NCBI RefSeq assembly: GCF_002007215.1
Contig: NZ_MUHX01000002.1
Location: 80,845 to 144,844 of the forward strand
Length of the DNA stretch: 64,000 nt
Reading direction: 5' to 3'
From: Pyramidobacter sp. C12-8
GTDB taxonomy: Bacteria; Synergistota; Synergistia; Synergistales; Dethiosulfovibrionaceae
Part shown: positions 1-9,870 of the stretch, one piece after another
Layout of the letters: each line of letters starts with the position of its first letter
How positions within the stretch are numbered: position 1 is the stretch's first letter
Notes under the pieces: model-generated
Databases searched by the model: none
The model's input: the letters and a program-made list of their open reading frames with translations, nothing else
What the model was told of the DNA's origin: nothing
Translations under genes and position numbers: made by a program

Positions 1-418
1 CGATCTCCAGCTCTTCGCTGTCGCGCAGCTTTTGTCCCTCGCCGCTGAGAAATTTGATGCCGTTGTATTCCGGCGGATTATGGGAAGCGCTGATGACCGC
101 TCCGCCCTGCGCCTTGAAGAAAAGGACGCCGTAGCTTACGGCCGGCGTCGGGATGACGCCCAGCAAAATAACCTCGGCTCCCGCCGACATCATCCCCGCC
201 ACAAGCGCCGATTCCAGCATTCTGCCCGAACGCCGCGTGTCGCGCCCGACCACGATCTTGGGACGCGGCGTGCCGCGCTGAATCAAAAACAGGACATACG
301 CCCTCCCCAGACGGAGCGCCATTTCCGGAGTCATAGATCCCCTGTTGGCAATGTCGCGCACCCCATCGGTGCCGAACAGACAGCGGCAACGCGGCGCCGA
401 TGTGCTTTTAACATCCAT
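1..418 (-). CDS. glmM: Phosphoglucosamine mutase GlmM, N-terminal part (cut by window edge)
   Basis: GlmM interconverts glucosamine-6-phosphate and glucosamine-1-phosphate for UDP-GlcNAc and peptidoglycan synthesis in the cytoplasm. The visible 139 residues start MDVKSTSAPR and carry the family's LFGTDGVRDIAN opening and the phosphoserine loop SASHNPPEYNGIKF, where the Ser is the phospho-carrier. The ATG at 418 follows a GGGAGG ribosome site seven to eight bases upstream. It is the last of three minus-strand genes after cdaA and cdaR, the conserved cdaA-cdaR-glmM cluster, in which CdaR and GlmM are known to modulate the diadenylate cyclase. The C-terminal two thirds lie outside the window. 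Identification is firm. Confidence 0.93.
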   Translation of the reverse strand, partial: MDVKSTSAPRCRCLFGTDGVRDIANRGSMTPEMALRLGRAYVLFLIQRGTPRPKIVVGRDTRRSGRMLESALVAGMMSAGAEVILLGVIPTPAVSYGVLFFKAQGGAVISASHNPPEYNGIKFLSGEGQKLRDSEELEI

Positions 419-442
419 TCGTTTTTCCTCCCTCGGAGCAGA

Positions 443-1660
443 TTATTGAGACTGCCGCGTCACCTTTACGGTTAACGGTTCGACGCCGACCGATTCGACT
501 CCGGCGATTTCTTTTCGCTTCAGATGGACCGGCAGGCGCATCGACGGAGCGACGATATTGGAAACGTCGACGAACGCCGTCAGTTCAAGATCTTCCAGCG
601 TCAAGTCCTGCAAAACGCCGGCGGTTCCCTCGACATACACGGTCACCGTCGCCGGCTCAACGGCCCAGCGCGCATCAGCGGACGCTCCCGTCACCGAAAC
701 GGGGATCTCTTCATAGTCGCGGGTATCGTTCAGCGTTTTCACCTCCACGTTCACCGTCACGGCCGGAGAAGAAAGCAGCGACAGGCCGGCGGGGACCTCC
801 GCGATCTTCGTCTGTATGGAAGCGCTCTTGGAAAGCCGCGCCAGGTTGATCGGCTCTGTATAAAGCTTGGCAACTTGAGCGAACGCTTCCGCCCTCCCTT
901 CGACGAGAATGGCCTCGGGAACCGCTTTCGCGGAAAGGAGGCGAAGGCTTGGCGGCAGGGTGCCGCGAGTCCTCACTTCCACGGGGAGTTCTTTGCGCGG
1001 TATTCCCTGATAGTAGGTTGCGGACACGGTCACGTCGGCAGGCGAGAAATCCAGCGCCACCCCGCTGGGGGATCTGAGCGGGATGCGCCAGGCGCCGCCG
1101 CGGAAAAGTTCCTCCAACGTCGGCCGCACGGAAATTTCGTAGATCGAGGAAAGCTGATCTTCGCGTCCATGAGCCATCACCACGCCTGGATCCGCGGCGG
1201 CGCCGTCCATGACGTATCCTTCCGGCATGTTCTCCGGGGGCAGGATCTTGACCTTGAGCTCTTTGTCGATCATGCGCGCCAGCTCGATTTCGACGTCCTT
1301 GGGAACGATCTGCGCCACGTTCATACGAGACGGCGCTTTGAAATGAATGGGCACGGTATGACGCCCGGCGCTCAGATCTTTCAGATCGACTTCGGAGGTG
1401 AGCTGGGAGTTTTGCAGGACGTTCATCGCCCGACGCTCGCCGTTCAACGTGACGACAACCGTCCTCACGGAAGGGAAAAGCGCGAGGTCCGCGGGGGGGT
1501 TCAAAAAATCGAGGCGCACTTCATACGTCTTGGCAATTTCCTCGTTGCGATTGCCGACGACGTAGAACCACAAAACAAACGAGAGGATCAACGAAACAAC
1601 AACCAGGAAACTTCTGGAAGAAAGCCAATCGTCAAGACGGACACGCTGATTCTTTTTCAT
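443..1660 (-). CDS. cdaR: CdaA regulatory protein CdaR (YbbR-domain protein)
   Basis: This 405-residue membrane-anchored protein is the likely regulator of the diadenylate cyclase encoded just upstream. One N-terminal membrane segment lies at about residues 17-36 (FLVVVSLILSFVLWFYVVG), followed by roughly four YbbR-type repeats predicted to lie outside the membrane. In the family CdaR binds CdaA and tunes c-di-AMP output. The ATG at 1660 is preferred because AGGTGA lies seven bases before it; a TTG two codons upstream is possible. The cdaA stop lies ten bases before this start and glmM begins 24 bases after its stop, so the three genes are probably co-transcribed. Confidence 0.88.
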   Translation of the reverse strand: MKKNQRVRLDDWLSSRSFLVVVSLILSFVLWFYVVGNRNEEIAKTYEVRLDFLNPPADLALFPSVRTVVVTLNGERRAMNVLQNSQLTSEVDLKDLSAGRHTVPIHFKAPSRMNVAQIVPKDVEIELARMIDKELKVKILPPENMPEGYVMDGAAADPGVVMAHGREDQLSSIYEISVRPTLEELFRGGAWRIPLRSPSGVALDFSPADVTVSATYYQGIPRKELPVEVRTRGTLPPSLRLLSAKAVPEAILVEGRAEAFAQVAKLYTEPINLARLSKSASIQTKIAEVPAGLSLLSSPAVTVNVEVKTLNDTRDYEEIPVSVTGASADARWAVEPATVTVYVEGTAGVLQDLTLEDLELTAFVDVSNIVAPSMRLPVHLKRKEIAGVESVGVEPLTVKVTRQSQ

Positions 1661-1670
1661 CGCCAATCAC

Positions 1671-2498
1671 CTAATCGTTGCCGCCAAAAGAGCGCAGCTC
1701 TTCCTTGAGACTTTCCAGAACGCCCTGCTGCTCCTGATCCTGCCCGGAAAAATAGTGGACAAGATATTTTTTCAGCTGTGACTCTTTCAAATTTCTCGAG
1801 ATTCTTCCGCCGATCGCCAGCGAGATCTCGCCGCGTTCCTCGGAAACGATCAACGACACCGCGTCGGAGACTTCGGTCACGCCGATCGCGGCGCGATGCC
1901 GCGTTCCCAGCCAGCGGGACAGATCCGCATTTTCCGTGAGAGGCAGATAGCACCCGGCGGAAATGATCTGCTCCGTGTCGATGATCGTGGCCCCGTCATG
2001 AAGCGGGTTGTTCGGCCAGAAAATGGCGATGATCAGCTCTTGAGTGATATCCGCGTTGAGGAGCACGGCGTTCCGCCAGTAATCCTTCAGCCCCGTTCCC
2101 CTCTGCAGGACGATCAGCGCGCCGATTTTATGCGCGCAGCAATACATCAGCGCTTTGGAGACTTCGTCGGCGACGACTTCGGCCCGTTTCAACGCTTTGC
2201 TCCGCCGCCACATGCTGCCGCGGCCAAGCTCTTCGAGGATGCGACGCAGTTCGGGCTGAAAAATGATCGGCACGATGATGAGCAGCGCGCTGAATCCTTG
2301 GGTCAAGATCCATGAAAAAGTATCCAGATTGAGCCAGCGCGCGGCAAAAGAGAGAACAACAAGCAGGAAAAGGCCCTTGACCAGCTGTATCGCTCGTGTC
2401 CCGACCAGAAGACTGAGCGTCTTATAAATAATATAGGTTACCAGTGCTATATCGATGACATCCTGCCATCTGAAAAATTTCAGCACGCCTACGGACAA
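1671..2498 (-). CDS. cdaA: Diadenylate cyclase CdaA
   Basis: CdaA makes c-di-AMP from two ATP. About 275 residues: three membrane helices in the first 80 residues (YIIYKTLSLLVG, GLFLLVVLSFAARWL, FSALLIIVPIIF), then a DAC domain with the two catalytic motifs DGA (about 168-170) and RHR (about 200-202, in TRHRAAIG). The start is uncertain. TTG at 2498 has an AAAAGGAG site eight bases upstream, while GTG at 2507 and TTG at 2504 sit almost on top of that site, so 2498 is chosen. It is the first gene of cdaA-cdaR-glmM. An 8-bp inverted repeat (TGTGATAT at 2527 and its complement at 2556) lies just upstream and could be an operator or a hairpin. Confidence 0.93.
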   Translation of the reverse strand: MSVGVLKFFRWQDVIDIALVTYIIYKTLSLLVGTRAIQLVKGLFLLVVLSFAARWLNLDTFSWILTQGFSALLIIVPIIFQPELRRILEELGRGSMWRRSKALKRAEVVADEVSKALMYCCAHKIGALIVLQRGTGLKDYWRNAVLLNADITQELIIAIFWPNNPLHDGATIIDTEQIISAGCYLPLTENADLSRWLGTRHRAAIGVTEVSDAVSLIVSEERGEISLAIGGRISRNLKESQLKKYLVHYFSGQDQEQQGVLESLKEELRSFGGND

Positions 2499-2599
2499 GA
2501 ACAACACTCCTTTTCCGGCTCATTTTTGTGATATTTTTGGAAGAACCGCTAAATCATATCACACAACCCGTCGCAAAAACATCGCCCCTTCGCTCAAAA

Positions 2600-4369
2600 T
2601 CACGCGCCGGTCCGTGCGCCGGTATTGACGACGCCCTTATAGACAAGTCCCGCTTTGGTGTCGACCGTCACAACCATTCCCGTCCGGAGCGACGCAACGG
2701 CCCCCTTGGCGCCGACGATGCAGGGCAACCCCAGCTCCAGAGAAACAATCGCCGCATGGCTGGTGAGACCGCCCTCTTCCGTCACCACGGCCGAGACTTT
2801 ATCAAGATATTTGACGTAGTCTTTTGTCGTGCTGCCGGTGACCAGAACATCTCCATTCTGAATTCCCACCAGATCCTCGACCTTTTTGACGACGAGAACC
2901 CGTCCGGTGACGACGCCCGGCAGCACCGGCAGCCCTCTGGCCACAATCTGGCCGATCGTATAAACGCGCAGCATGTTCGTCGTCCCGGAAACGCCCAGCG
3001 GCATTCCGGCAGTGATCACAAGCATATCGCCCTCTTCGGCGTAGCCCCGCTGCACGACGGTCCGCACGGCGTCCTTGATCGTTTGCTCCTCGGTGCCCCC
3101 TTCCGGGCACATGACAGGGAAAACTCCCCAATACAGGCACATTTCCCGGCAGCTTTTTTCCGACGGCGTCACGGCCAGGATCGGACATTCCGGGCGGTAT
3201 TTGCTGACCATGGTGGCGGTCGAACCGCTGCGCGTCAGCGACACGATCGCGCGCGCCCTCAATTTTCGCGCCAGTTCGACGGCCGCCATGCTCACGCCGT
3301 CGGGCACGCTGTCCTCCAGCGTCGGAACGGCAAAGGGCCTCTGCCAGCGAACGAGGCCTTCCTCCGCCCGGTGGACGATCCGCGCCATGGTCTCAACCGC
3401 GCGGACCGGATATTTTCCGGCCGCGGATTCACCGGACAGCATCACCGCGTCCGCGCCGTCGAGAACGGCGTTGGCGACGTCGTTCGCCTCCGCCCGCGTG
3501 GGACGCGGATTGCGGATCATCGAGTCCAGCATTTGCGTGGCCACGATCGTCAGCTTTCCCCGGCTGCGGCAAATGTCGATGATCTGTTTCTGAACCAAGG
3601 GCACGTCTTCCGTCGGGATCTCCACCCCTAAATCGCCGCGTGCCACCATCATGCCGTCGACGACGTCGGCGATCTCGTCGAGGCGCTCGACCGCTTTTCG
3701 GCTCTCGATTTTCGCGATCAGCTTGATGTCGCCGCCGGCTTCTTCGACGACACGGCGGACCGCCAAGACGTCGTCGCGATTCCGCACGAAGGAAACGGCA
3801 ATAAAATCGACGTCGTTTTCCACGCCCCAGAGGATGTCGGCCTTATCCTTGTCGGAAAGCGTCGGCAGGCTGATCTCCGCATCGGGAACGTTGATCCCCT
3901 TTCGGTTCGACAGCAGGCCTCCGACGATCACCCTGCAGATAAGCACGTCGCCGCGGATCTCGACGATTTTAAGATGGATCGTGCCGTCGTCGATAAAAAC
4001 GTCCTGCCCCACCGCACATTCGCGCGCCAGAGTCGGATGGCTCACGCCGACCCATTTGTCGCAGCCGCGGCTGCCGTCATCGGGACGCAGTTCAAAGAGC
4101 TGTCCCTGCTGCAGCGCGACCGGCTGATCGTTTTCGAGCAGCGTCGTGCGGATCTCCGGGCCTTTGGTGTCGAGCATGACCGCTACGGACGTTTTTTTCT
4201 CCGCGGCGACATCCCGCACCAAACGAAGCGCTTCCAGATGGCTCTCATGCGTTCCATGGCTGAAATTCAGCCGGGCCACGTTCATGCCGGCATCCACGAT
4301 GCCGCCGAGAATTTCCCTGTTGAGGCTTGCAGGACCAAGGGTGCAGACGATTTTAACTTTATGCTCCAT
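2600..4369 (-). CDS. pyk: Pyruvate kinase with C-terminal PEP-utilising mobile domain
   Basis: Converts phosphoenolpyruvate and ADP to pyruvate and ATP, the last step of glycolysis. About 589 residues: the barrel opens with MEHKVKIVCTLGPASL and contains MLDTKGPEIRT and the signature KIESRKAVERLDEI. A C-terminal extension of about 110 residues carries EEGGLTSHAAIV, the PEP-utiliser mobile (phosphohistidine-type) domain, as in Bacillus and several anaerobes. The ATG at 4369 matches the family's usual N-terminus and has a GGAG site about ten bases upstream. It overlaps the end of dnaE by 11 bases, so translational coupling is likely. Confidence 0.95.
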   Translation of the reverse strand: MEHKVKIVCTLGPASLNREILGGIVDAGMNVARLNFSHGTHESHLEALRLVRDVAAEKKTSVAVMLDTKGPEIRTTLLENDQPVALQQGQLFELRPDDGSRGCDKWVGVSHPTLARECAVGQDVFIDDGTIHLKIVEIRGDVLICRVIVGGLLSNRKGINVPDAEISLPTLSDKDKADILWGVENDVDFIAVSFVRNRDDVLAVRRVVEEAGGDIKLIAKIESRKAVERLDEIADVVDGMMVARGDLGVEIPTEDVPLVQKQIIDICRSRGKLTIVATQMLDSMIRNPRPTRAEANDVANAVLDGADAVMLSGESAAGKYPVRAVETMARIVHRAEEGLVRWQRPFAVPTLEDSVPDGVSMAAVELARKLRARAIVSLTRSGSTATMVSKYRPECPILAVTPSEKSCREMCLYWGVFPVMCPEGGTEEQTIKDAVRTVVQRGYAEEGDMLVITAGMPLGVSGTTNMLRVYTIGQIVARGLPVLPGVVTGRVLVVKKVEDLVGIQNGDVLVTGSTTKDYVKYLDKVSAVVTEEGGLTSHAAIVSLELGLPCIVGAKGAVASLRTGMVVTVDTKAGLVYKGVVNTGARTGA

Positions 4370-7300
4370 AGGCTGGCGTCTCCTCTCTGTCGCCGAGAAA
4401 TGAAGCGCTGATCCGCGCTTCCCCTCTTCCAAAGAGCGAGGCAAGATCGTCCTCAAGCGCTCTGGACGAGGTCACTCTTACATTCGGCAGCGCGATGGCC
4501 GCGGTTTCGACGTCGTTATCGACCTTGAGAATAACCGTCTGCCTGCCGCGGTGTTCTTTCAGCAACGCCAGGAACCTTTTCTGCGGGATCTCCCGCAGAG
4601 CGTCCAGCGACAGGCAGATCTCCACATACTCGTGGTCTGACGCGTCATGTTCAAGCGGTTGAACGTCCGTCGCGATGATCGATCTTTCACCGCGGTCGTC
4701 CGGCCGCCCGGTGACAAGGTAAGGCTTGCCCTCGAACAACGTCGGCTTTATTTCAAGCCACGACTTTCCGTTGCGCGCTTTGGGGAAACAGATCACCTTG
4801 ATCTCGTCCTCGCCGTCGTCGATGCTGAAGATTCCCATGGCGTCGCCCCGCTTCGTCATTTTTTCCTGCCATCCCGACAGAAGCCCCGCAAAGGTCGGCG
4901 TCGTGGTGTCGCTTTTCCAATAAGGAAGGTCGGCGATACGGGCGTTCGCCTTTTGCGCTGCTAGGGGGCGGAATCCATCGAAAGGGTGTCCCGAGATATA
5001 CATGCCCAACGCTTCTTTTTCCATTTCCAGCTTTTCGGTCGCGTTCAGGTCGCCAACTTCGGCGAGCTCCGGCTGATCTTCGGACGTCATATCGCCGAAG
5101 AGCGACCCTTGATCGCCCTGCGAATCCCGCCTCGAAGCGACTTCGAACAGGTTGTCCAGCGACGTCAAAAGCTGCTTCCGGTTCGAGTTCAGGCTGTCGA
5201 AGGCGCCGGCCTTGATCAGGCTTTCGATGACGGCTTTGCCGACGCTGTGCTTGTCGACGCGAACGATGAAATCCCAAAAACCCTTAAAAGGGCCGCCTTC
5301 TTCTCTGGCTTTGAAAATCGAGCTCAAGGCCGCTTCCCCGACTTTTGTCACGCCGCCAAGCCCGAAGCGAATTTCATTCTTCGTCGCCGTAAAATCCGCA
5401 TAAGACTGATTGATATCCGGCGCCAGAACGTCGATGCCCGAAGCGCGGACCTCGCGCACGTACCCGGCCATGACTTCCTTTTTCGCGCCGATCTTGCTGG
5501 ACAGATACGCCGCCATAAACTCTTTGGGGTAATGTACTTTCAGCCATGCCGTCTGATAGGTGACGAGGGCATAAGCGGCACTGTGAGACTTGTTGAATCC
5601 GTAACCGGCGAATTTCTCGATAATATCGAAGATCTCCGCGGCCTTCTCGGCATCGATGCCGTTCTTGGCCGCGCCGTTGATGAAGATGCTGCGGTGCTCG
5701 TCCATGACGGATTTTTTCTTCTTGCCCATGGCGCGGCGCAGCAGATCTGCGCCTCCCAGCGTATAGCCCGCAAGCGTCGAAGCGCATTTCATGACCTGCT
5801 CCTGATAAAGCACGACCCCGTATGTTTCGTTGAGAACCGGTTCGAGCATCGGATGCAAGTAATGGACTTCTTCGCCGTGCTTGCAGTTTACGTACTGATC
5901 GACCATGCCGCTTTCCAGAGGGCCGGGACGATACAGCGCCAAAATGGCGACGAGATCGGCAAAGCGGTCGGGCCGCATCTTTTTGATCAGGCGGCGCATC
6001 CCCGACGATTCAAGCTGAAATATGCCCAACGTATCCGCGTTTTGCAGCAGCCGATAGACTTCGGGGTCGTCGAGCGGCAGACGGTTCAGATCGCCGAGCG
6101 TCGTGCCGTTGCGCTTGACGTTGGCAACCGCCTCTTCAAGGATCGACAACGTCTGCAGGCCGAGAAAATCCATTTTGACAAGGCCGAGACTGGCAACGGG
6201 ATCCATGGAAAACTGGGTCGCGACCTGCCCTTCTTCGATCTGACGCACCGGAACGAGATCCGTCAATGGCTTGGGGGTGATGACCACTCCCGCCGCATGC
6301 TGAGAGCAGTGACGCGCCAGCCCTTCCATGCTGCTCGCGGAAGCCAGCAGCTTCGATATTTGCGGATCGCTCTTTTCAAGATCCTGCAGGTCCGGCGTCT
6401 GTTCCACGGCTTCCTTTATGCTCTTGGCGCCGTCAGGCACCAGATTGGCGACCTTGTTGACGTCCGCATAAGGCATTCCCATGGCGCGCCCGACATCCTT
6501 GATGGCCTGCTTGGATTTCATGCGGCCGAAAGTGATGATCTGCGAAACGTTTTCCACGCCATATTTATCAACCACGTACTTGATCAGCCGATCGCGCCCT
6601 TTGTCGGAAACGTCAGTATCGATGTCGGGCATGGAGACTCGTTCTGGATTGAGAAACCGTTCGAAAATCAGGCCAAACTTGAGCGGATCCAGTTCGGTGA
6701 TCTTCATGGCGTAGGCCACCAGAGACCCGGCCGCAGAGCCGCGTCCGGGGCCGATCGGGATGCCGTGGGATTTGCAGGCGCCGATCACGTCCGCGATGAT
6801 CAGAAAGTAGCCGGGAAATCTCATCTGCTTGATGATTCCCAACTCATAACTCAGACGATTTTCGTATTCATCGGGAATCGCTTCGACCCCAAGGCGCTCT
6901 TTCAAGCCTTCCCGCGCTTTCTTTCCAAGGTACGTGTCGAGCGTCATCCCTGCCGGGATTTCGAACTTGGGCAGTAAATAATCCCCGGTGTTCAGGGCAA
7001 AATCGAAGTTGCACCGCTCCGCGATCCGCAGCGTATTCTCCAGGGAGTCGGGAGCTTCGCTGCCGAAATACCCCCACATCTCCTGCGCGGATCTGAAATA
7101 GAAGTCATTCACCTTGAAGGACATGCGCCCAGGATCCGTGATGACCTTTTTCGTGCCGACGCACAGCAGCAGTTCGTGCCAGTCGTAATCGCCGCTGTCC
7201 AAATAATGGGCGTCGTTCGTCGCAATCAACGGGAAATTGCTCTTTCGCGCCATCTCGATGATCAGTTTGTTGACCGCCACCTGCTCAGGGAGTTGATTGG

Positions 7301-7826
7301 GCATGATCTCCAGAAAGAAATTCTCCGGCCCGAAAATATCACGGTACATCTGGGCGCGTTCCAGCGCCCCTTTTTCGTTCCCTTCAAGCAAAAAACGGGG
7401 AATTTCGCCGGCCAGACAGGCGGAAGAACAGATCAACCCCCTGCTGTATTGGGCCAGCAGCTGATGGTCAACGCGCGGCTTGTAGTAAAAACCTCTCGTA
7501 TTGGCGATCGACACAAGTTTGATCAGGTTGTGATAGCCTTCATCGTTCTCGGCAAGCAGCAGGAGGTGGTTGTACTTTTTTTCTTTATTGTCGATGCCAT
7601 CGGGGCTGACATACATTTCACAGCCGATGATCGGCTTGACGCCCGCGCTTTTGCACTGTTGATAAAATTCGACGGCTCCATACATCACGCCGTGATCGGT
7701 CATGGCCACCGCCGGCATTCCCCACTCGGCGCAGCGCTTGGCCAGGTCGGCGCAGCGTATGGCGCCATCGAGAAGGCTATATTCGGTATGTACGTGCAGA
7801 TGAACAAAATTCTTCTCTGCGGGCAT
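4359..7826 (-). CDS. dnaE: DNA polymerase III alpha subunit DnaE
   Basis: Replicative polymerase catalytic subunit, 1155 residues, a normal DnaE1 length. The PHP domain starts at residue 8 (HLHVHTEYSLLDGAIR). The polymerase core carries GPGRGSAAGSLVAY and the catalytic Asp triad region MPDIDTDVSDKGRD, followed by the helix-hairpin-helix region and a C-terminal OB-fold (TFAGLLSGWQEKMTKRG). The ATG at 7826 follows GAAAGGAG. dnaX lies 54 bases upstream on the same strand, so the alpha and tau/gamma subunits are probably co-expressed; pyk overlaps the end. There is no 3'-5' exonuclease domain of PolC type. Confidence 0.97.
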   Translation of the reverse strand: MPAEKNFVHLHVHTEYSLLDGAIRCADLAKRCAEWGMPAVAMTDHGVMYGAVEFYQQCKSAGVKPIIGCEMYVSPDGIDNKEKKYNHLLLLAENDEGYHNLIKLVSIANTRGFYYKPRVDHQLLAQYSRGLICSSACLAGEIPRFLLEGNEKGALERAQMYRDIFGPENFFLEIMPNQLPEQVAVNKLIIEMARKSNFPLIATNDAHYLDSGDYDWHELLLCVGTKKVITDPGRMSFKVNDFYFRSAQEMWGYFGSEAPDSLENTLRIAERCNFDFALNTGDYLLPKFEIPAGMTLDTYLGKKAREGLKERLGVEAIPDEYENRLSYELGIIKQMRFPGYFLIIADVIGACKSHGIPIGPGRGSAAGSLVAYAMKITELDPLKFGLIFERFLNPERVSMPDIDTDVSDKGRDRLIKYVVDKYGVENVSQIITFGRMKSKQAIKDVGRAMGMPYADVNKVANLVPDGAKSIKEAVEQTPDLQDLEKSDPQISKLLASASSMEGLARHCSQHAAGVVITPKPLTDLVPVRQIEEGQVATQFSMDPVASLGLVKMDFLGLQTLSILEEAVANVKRNGTTLGDLNRLPLDDPEVYRLLQNADTLGIFQLESSGMRRLIKKMRPDRFADLVAILALYRPGPLESGMVDQYVNCKHGEEVHYLHPMLEPVLNETYGVVLYQEQVMKCASTLAGYTLGGADLLRRAMGKKKKSVMDEHRSIFINGAAKNGIDAEKAAEIFDIIEKFAGYGFNKSHSAAYALVTYQTAWLKVHYPKEFMAAYLSSKIGAKKEVMAGYVREVRASGIDVLAPDINQSYADFTATKNEIRFGLGGVTKVGEAALSSIFKAREEGGPFKGFWDFIVRVDKHSVGKAVIESLIKAGAFDSLNSNRKQLLTSLDNLFEVASRRDSQGDQGSLFGDMTSEDQPELAEVGDLNATEKLEMEKEALGMYISGHPFDGFRPLAAQKANARIADLPYWKSDTTTPTFAGLLSGWQEKMTKRGDAMGIFSIDDGEDEIKVICFPKARNGKSWLEIKPTLFEGKPYLVTGRPDDRGERSIIATDVQPLEHDASDHEYVEICLSLDALREIPQKRFLALLKEHRGRQTVILKVDNDVETAAIALPNVRVTSSRALEDDLASLFGRGEARISASFLGDREETPAYGA

Positions 7827-7880
7827 AAAGATCTCCTTTCATGTCATACAAACACGTTCGAACGCCCGGCTTTCCGCTTC

Positions 7881-9797
7881 TCAGGAATCATTCCCGTCGG
7901 GGGCGTCGTCGGTCTTTTCGTTGGGACGACAGTACAGCAGATCTCCATCCATGAAAGTTCCCCGCAGATACTCCGCAAGCGTACTGTTCCTCGAAGGAGA
8001 AGGGGCTGCTTTGTCGGGACGAGATTCTTTTTTCTCAAGACGCTCCGAAGCGGCCGTTTCCGCGTCATGGCGCAGAAAATCCGCATACGGCGAGTCCTTC
8101 CCGGGCTGATCCTCCGCGAGCGCCAGCTGCAGAGGCGCATTCTCGGGGACAGAACCCGCATCGAGATGATCGAAACGCTCGACGCGGCTTCCACATTGGA
8201 GTTTTATGGACTGAATCGCCAGATCGTCCAGCCGCAGGACCGACTGAGCCGCTTTGGCCATGCGCTCGCTGTTCAGCGTCTCGTATGCCTGAACGTCGTC
8301 TTCGTTCAGGAGGACGCCCAATTCCCGTCTCTCCCGGTCATACACGATATCCGCAAGACATAACGGCACCGCGACGTTGGGGTGTTTTTCCACGGCGGAA
8401 AGAAGAGCGTCTTTCACGTTATTGTGAAGAGGGACCGGACTGCCGATGCTCTCCGCAGGAGGGGCCTCCGCCGCAGAAGGGGAACCGCCGCTCTCCGCGT
8501 CGGCGGCTTTTTCGCAAGACGGTATCCCTGTTTCAGGGGCGGTCTGGATCTTCTGCGCCACCGAGGCCGCGCTCTCCGACGGACCGTTCCGTGCCGGAGC
8601 GAACGCGGGAACGACCGTATCGCGCGCGTCGCTTCGAAGCCGCGCCGCGCGTCCCCCAGAAGAGACCGCCGTCGCCGACGAGACAGTCTTTCCATCCGGC
8701 GGCACTTCAGAGGCGGCGCTCTTCAGAGTCCAGCTGACCAACAGCCCGCACAGAACATCGATCGAAAGTCCGCGTCGGACCTGAGGCAAGAGAGAAGCAA
8801 TCCGCGCCATTAATTCTTCAAGGTGCGGCAAAGGCAGAAAATCTTTCTCCTGCGCCAGCCACTGACGCTCTTCTTCCGAAAGCGCCAAGGCGCGCAGGAT
8901 CTTCTCGCCCCAGCGCTTTTGCAGCCACAAATTCCGTACGCACACAAACAGCACCGACAGGAAGCGTTCAGGCTCCGCGCCCGAACGGAAGAGTCCTTCC
9001 AAAACGGGGAGCGAATTCTCCGGCGCTGCATGACTGCCGGACAGCCATTGACGGATCGAGGACGAACTGCCGCCCCCCAAAAGTTTATCCACCGTCTCCC
9101 GCGTCACGCTGCCGGAGCCTAAAGCGATCGCCTGCTCCATCAGGGACAGCGCATCGCGCATGCCGCCTTCCGAATTACGGGCGATCTCCCACAGCGCTTC
9201 ATCCCGGGCATCGAGATTCTCCGCTTCCGCAACCTGCTGCAAACGATTGACGATCTGTTCCAACGTCATGCCGTGGAACGGAATATGCTGACAGCGGGAA
9301 CGGATCGTCACGGGCACTTTGTGAGGGGCCGTCGTTGCCAGAACGAATATCACGCGTTCAGGGGGTTCTTCGAGCGTCTTCAGAAGCGCGTTGAAAGCGC
9401 TGATCGACAGCATGTGGACTTCGTCGATGATGTAAACTTTATACGGGCAAGTAAACGACGCCAGAGCGACGTGTTCTTTGAGATTGCGAATCTCGTCGAC
9501 GCTGTTGTTGGAAGCGCCGTCTATCTCAATGACGTCAAGACAGCTCCCCTCGCGGATGGCCCGGCACGTTTCGCATTCATTGCAAGGCTCGGCCCCCGTT
9601 CTGTGCGGGCAGTTTGCCGCCTTTGCAAAGAGACGCGCCACGGTGGTTTTTCCACAGCCTCTCGGGCCGGAAAAAAGATAGGCATGACCTATCGCGCCGC
9701 TTTCGATAGCGCGTGTGATCACGCCGATTGCCGCGGACTGGCCGACGACGTCGGAGAACTTTTGCGGTCTGTACCGCCGATAGAGGGATATATACAC
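7881..9797 (-). CDS. dnaX: DNA polymerase III subunits gamma/tau (DnaX)
   Basis: Clamp-loader ATPase, about 638 residues. After the opening YISLYRRYRPQKFSDVVGQ come Walker A (GPRGCGKTTVARL), the DnaX zinc module (CPHRTGAEPCNECETC), Walker B (VYIIDEVHML) and sensor 1 (ATTAPHKVPVTIRSRC). A low-complexity Ala/Pro/Ser-rich linker at roughly 370-480 leads to a C-terminal tau-like region. GTG at 9797 is chosen because GGAGG lies seven bases before it and the protein then begins at the conserved YRRYRP; a GTG eight codons upstream has no site. Whether a shorter gamma form is made is not evident: there is no canonical A-AAA-AAG slippery heptamer at a suitable place. Confidence 0.94.
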   Translation of the reverse strand: MYISLYRRYRPQKFSDVVGQSAAIGVITRAIESGAIGHAYLFSGPRGCGKTTVARLFAKAANCPHRTGAEPCNECETCRAIREGSCLDVIEIDGASNNSVDEIRNLKEHVALASFTCPYKVYIIDEVHMLSISAFNALLKTLEEPPERVIFVLATTAPHKVPVTIRSRCQHIPFHGMTLEQIVNRLQQVAEAENLDARDEALWEIARNSEGGMRDALSLMEQAIALGSGSVTRETVDKLLGGGSSSSIRQWLSGSHAAPENSLPVLEGLFRSGAEPERFLSVLFVCVRNLWLQKRWGEKILRALALSEEERQWLAQEKDFLPLPHLEELMARIASLLPQVRRGLSIDVLCGLLVSWTLKSAASEVPPDGKTVSSATAVSSGGRAARLRSDARDTVVPAFAPARNGPSESAASVAQKIQTAPETGIPSCEKAADAESGGSPSAAEAPPAESIGSPVPLHNNVKDALLSAVEKHPNVAVPLCLADIVYDRERRELGVLLNEDDVQAYETLNSERMAKAAQSVLRLDDLAIQSIKLQCGSRVERFDHLDAGSVPENAPLQLALAEDQPGKDSPYADFLRHDAETAASERLEKKESRPDKAAPSPSRNSTLAEYLRGTFMDGDLLYCRPNEKTDDAPDGNDS

Positions 9798-9870
9798 TTT
9801 CCTACCTCCAGAATGGGCCACGTTATATGAGTACTTTACAAGACATCTGTACGATCGCTCCCCATTCGCC

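Noticed and set aside
2527..2563. 8-bp inverted repeat (TGTGATAT/ATATCACA) considered as a terminator of pyk
   Set aside because: No T-run follows on the minus strand; it is mentioned only as a possible operator near cdaA.
4986..6977. Plus-strand open frame of 663 codons opposite dnaE
   Set aside because: Antisense shadow of dnaE; the composition is Arg/His/Phe rich and it matches no family.
8035..8060. A-run in dnaX that might cause programmed frameshifting to make gamma
   Set aside because: It is GAG-AAA-AAA-GAA near codon 590, not a canonical A-AAA-AAG heptamer, and lies too close to the end to produce a useful gamma.
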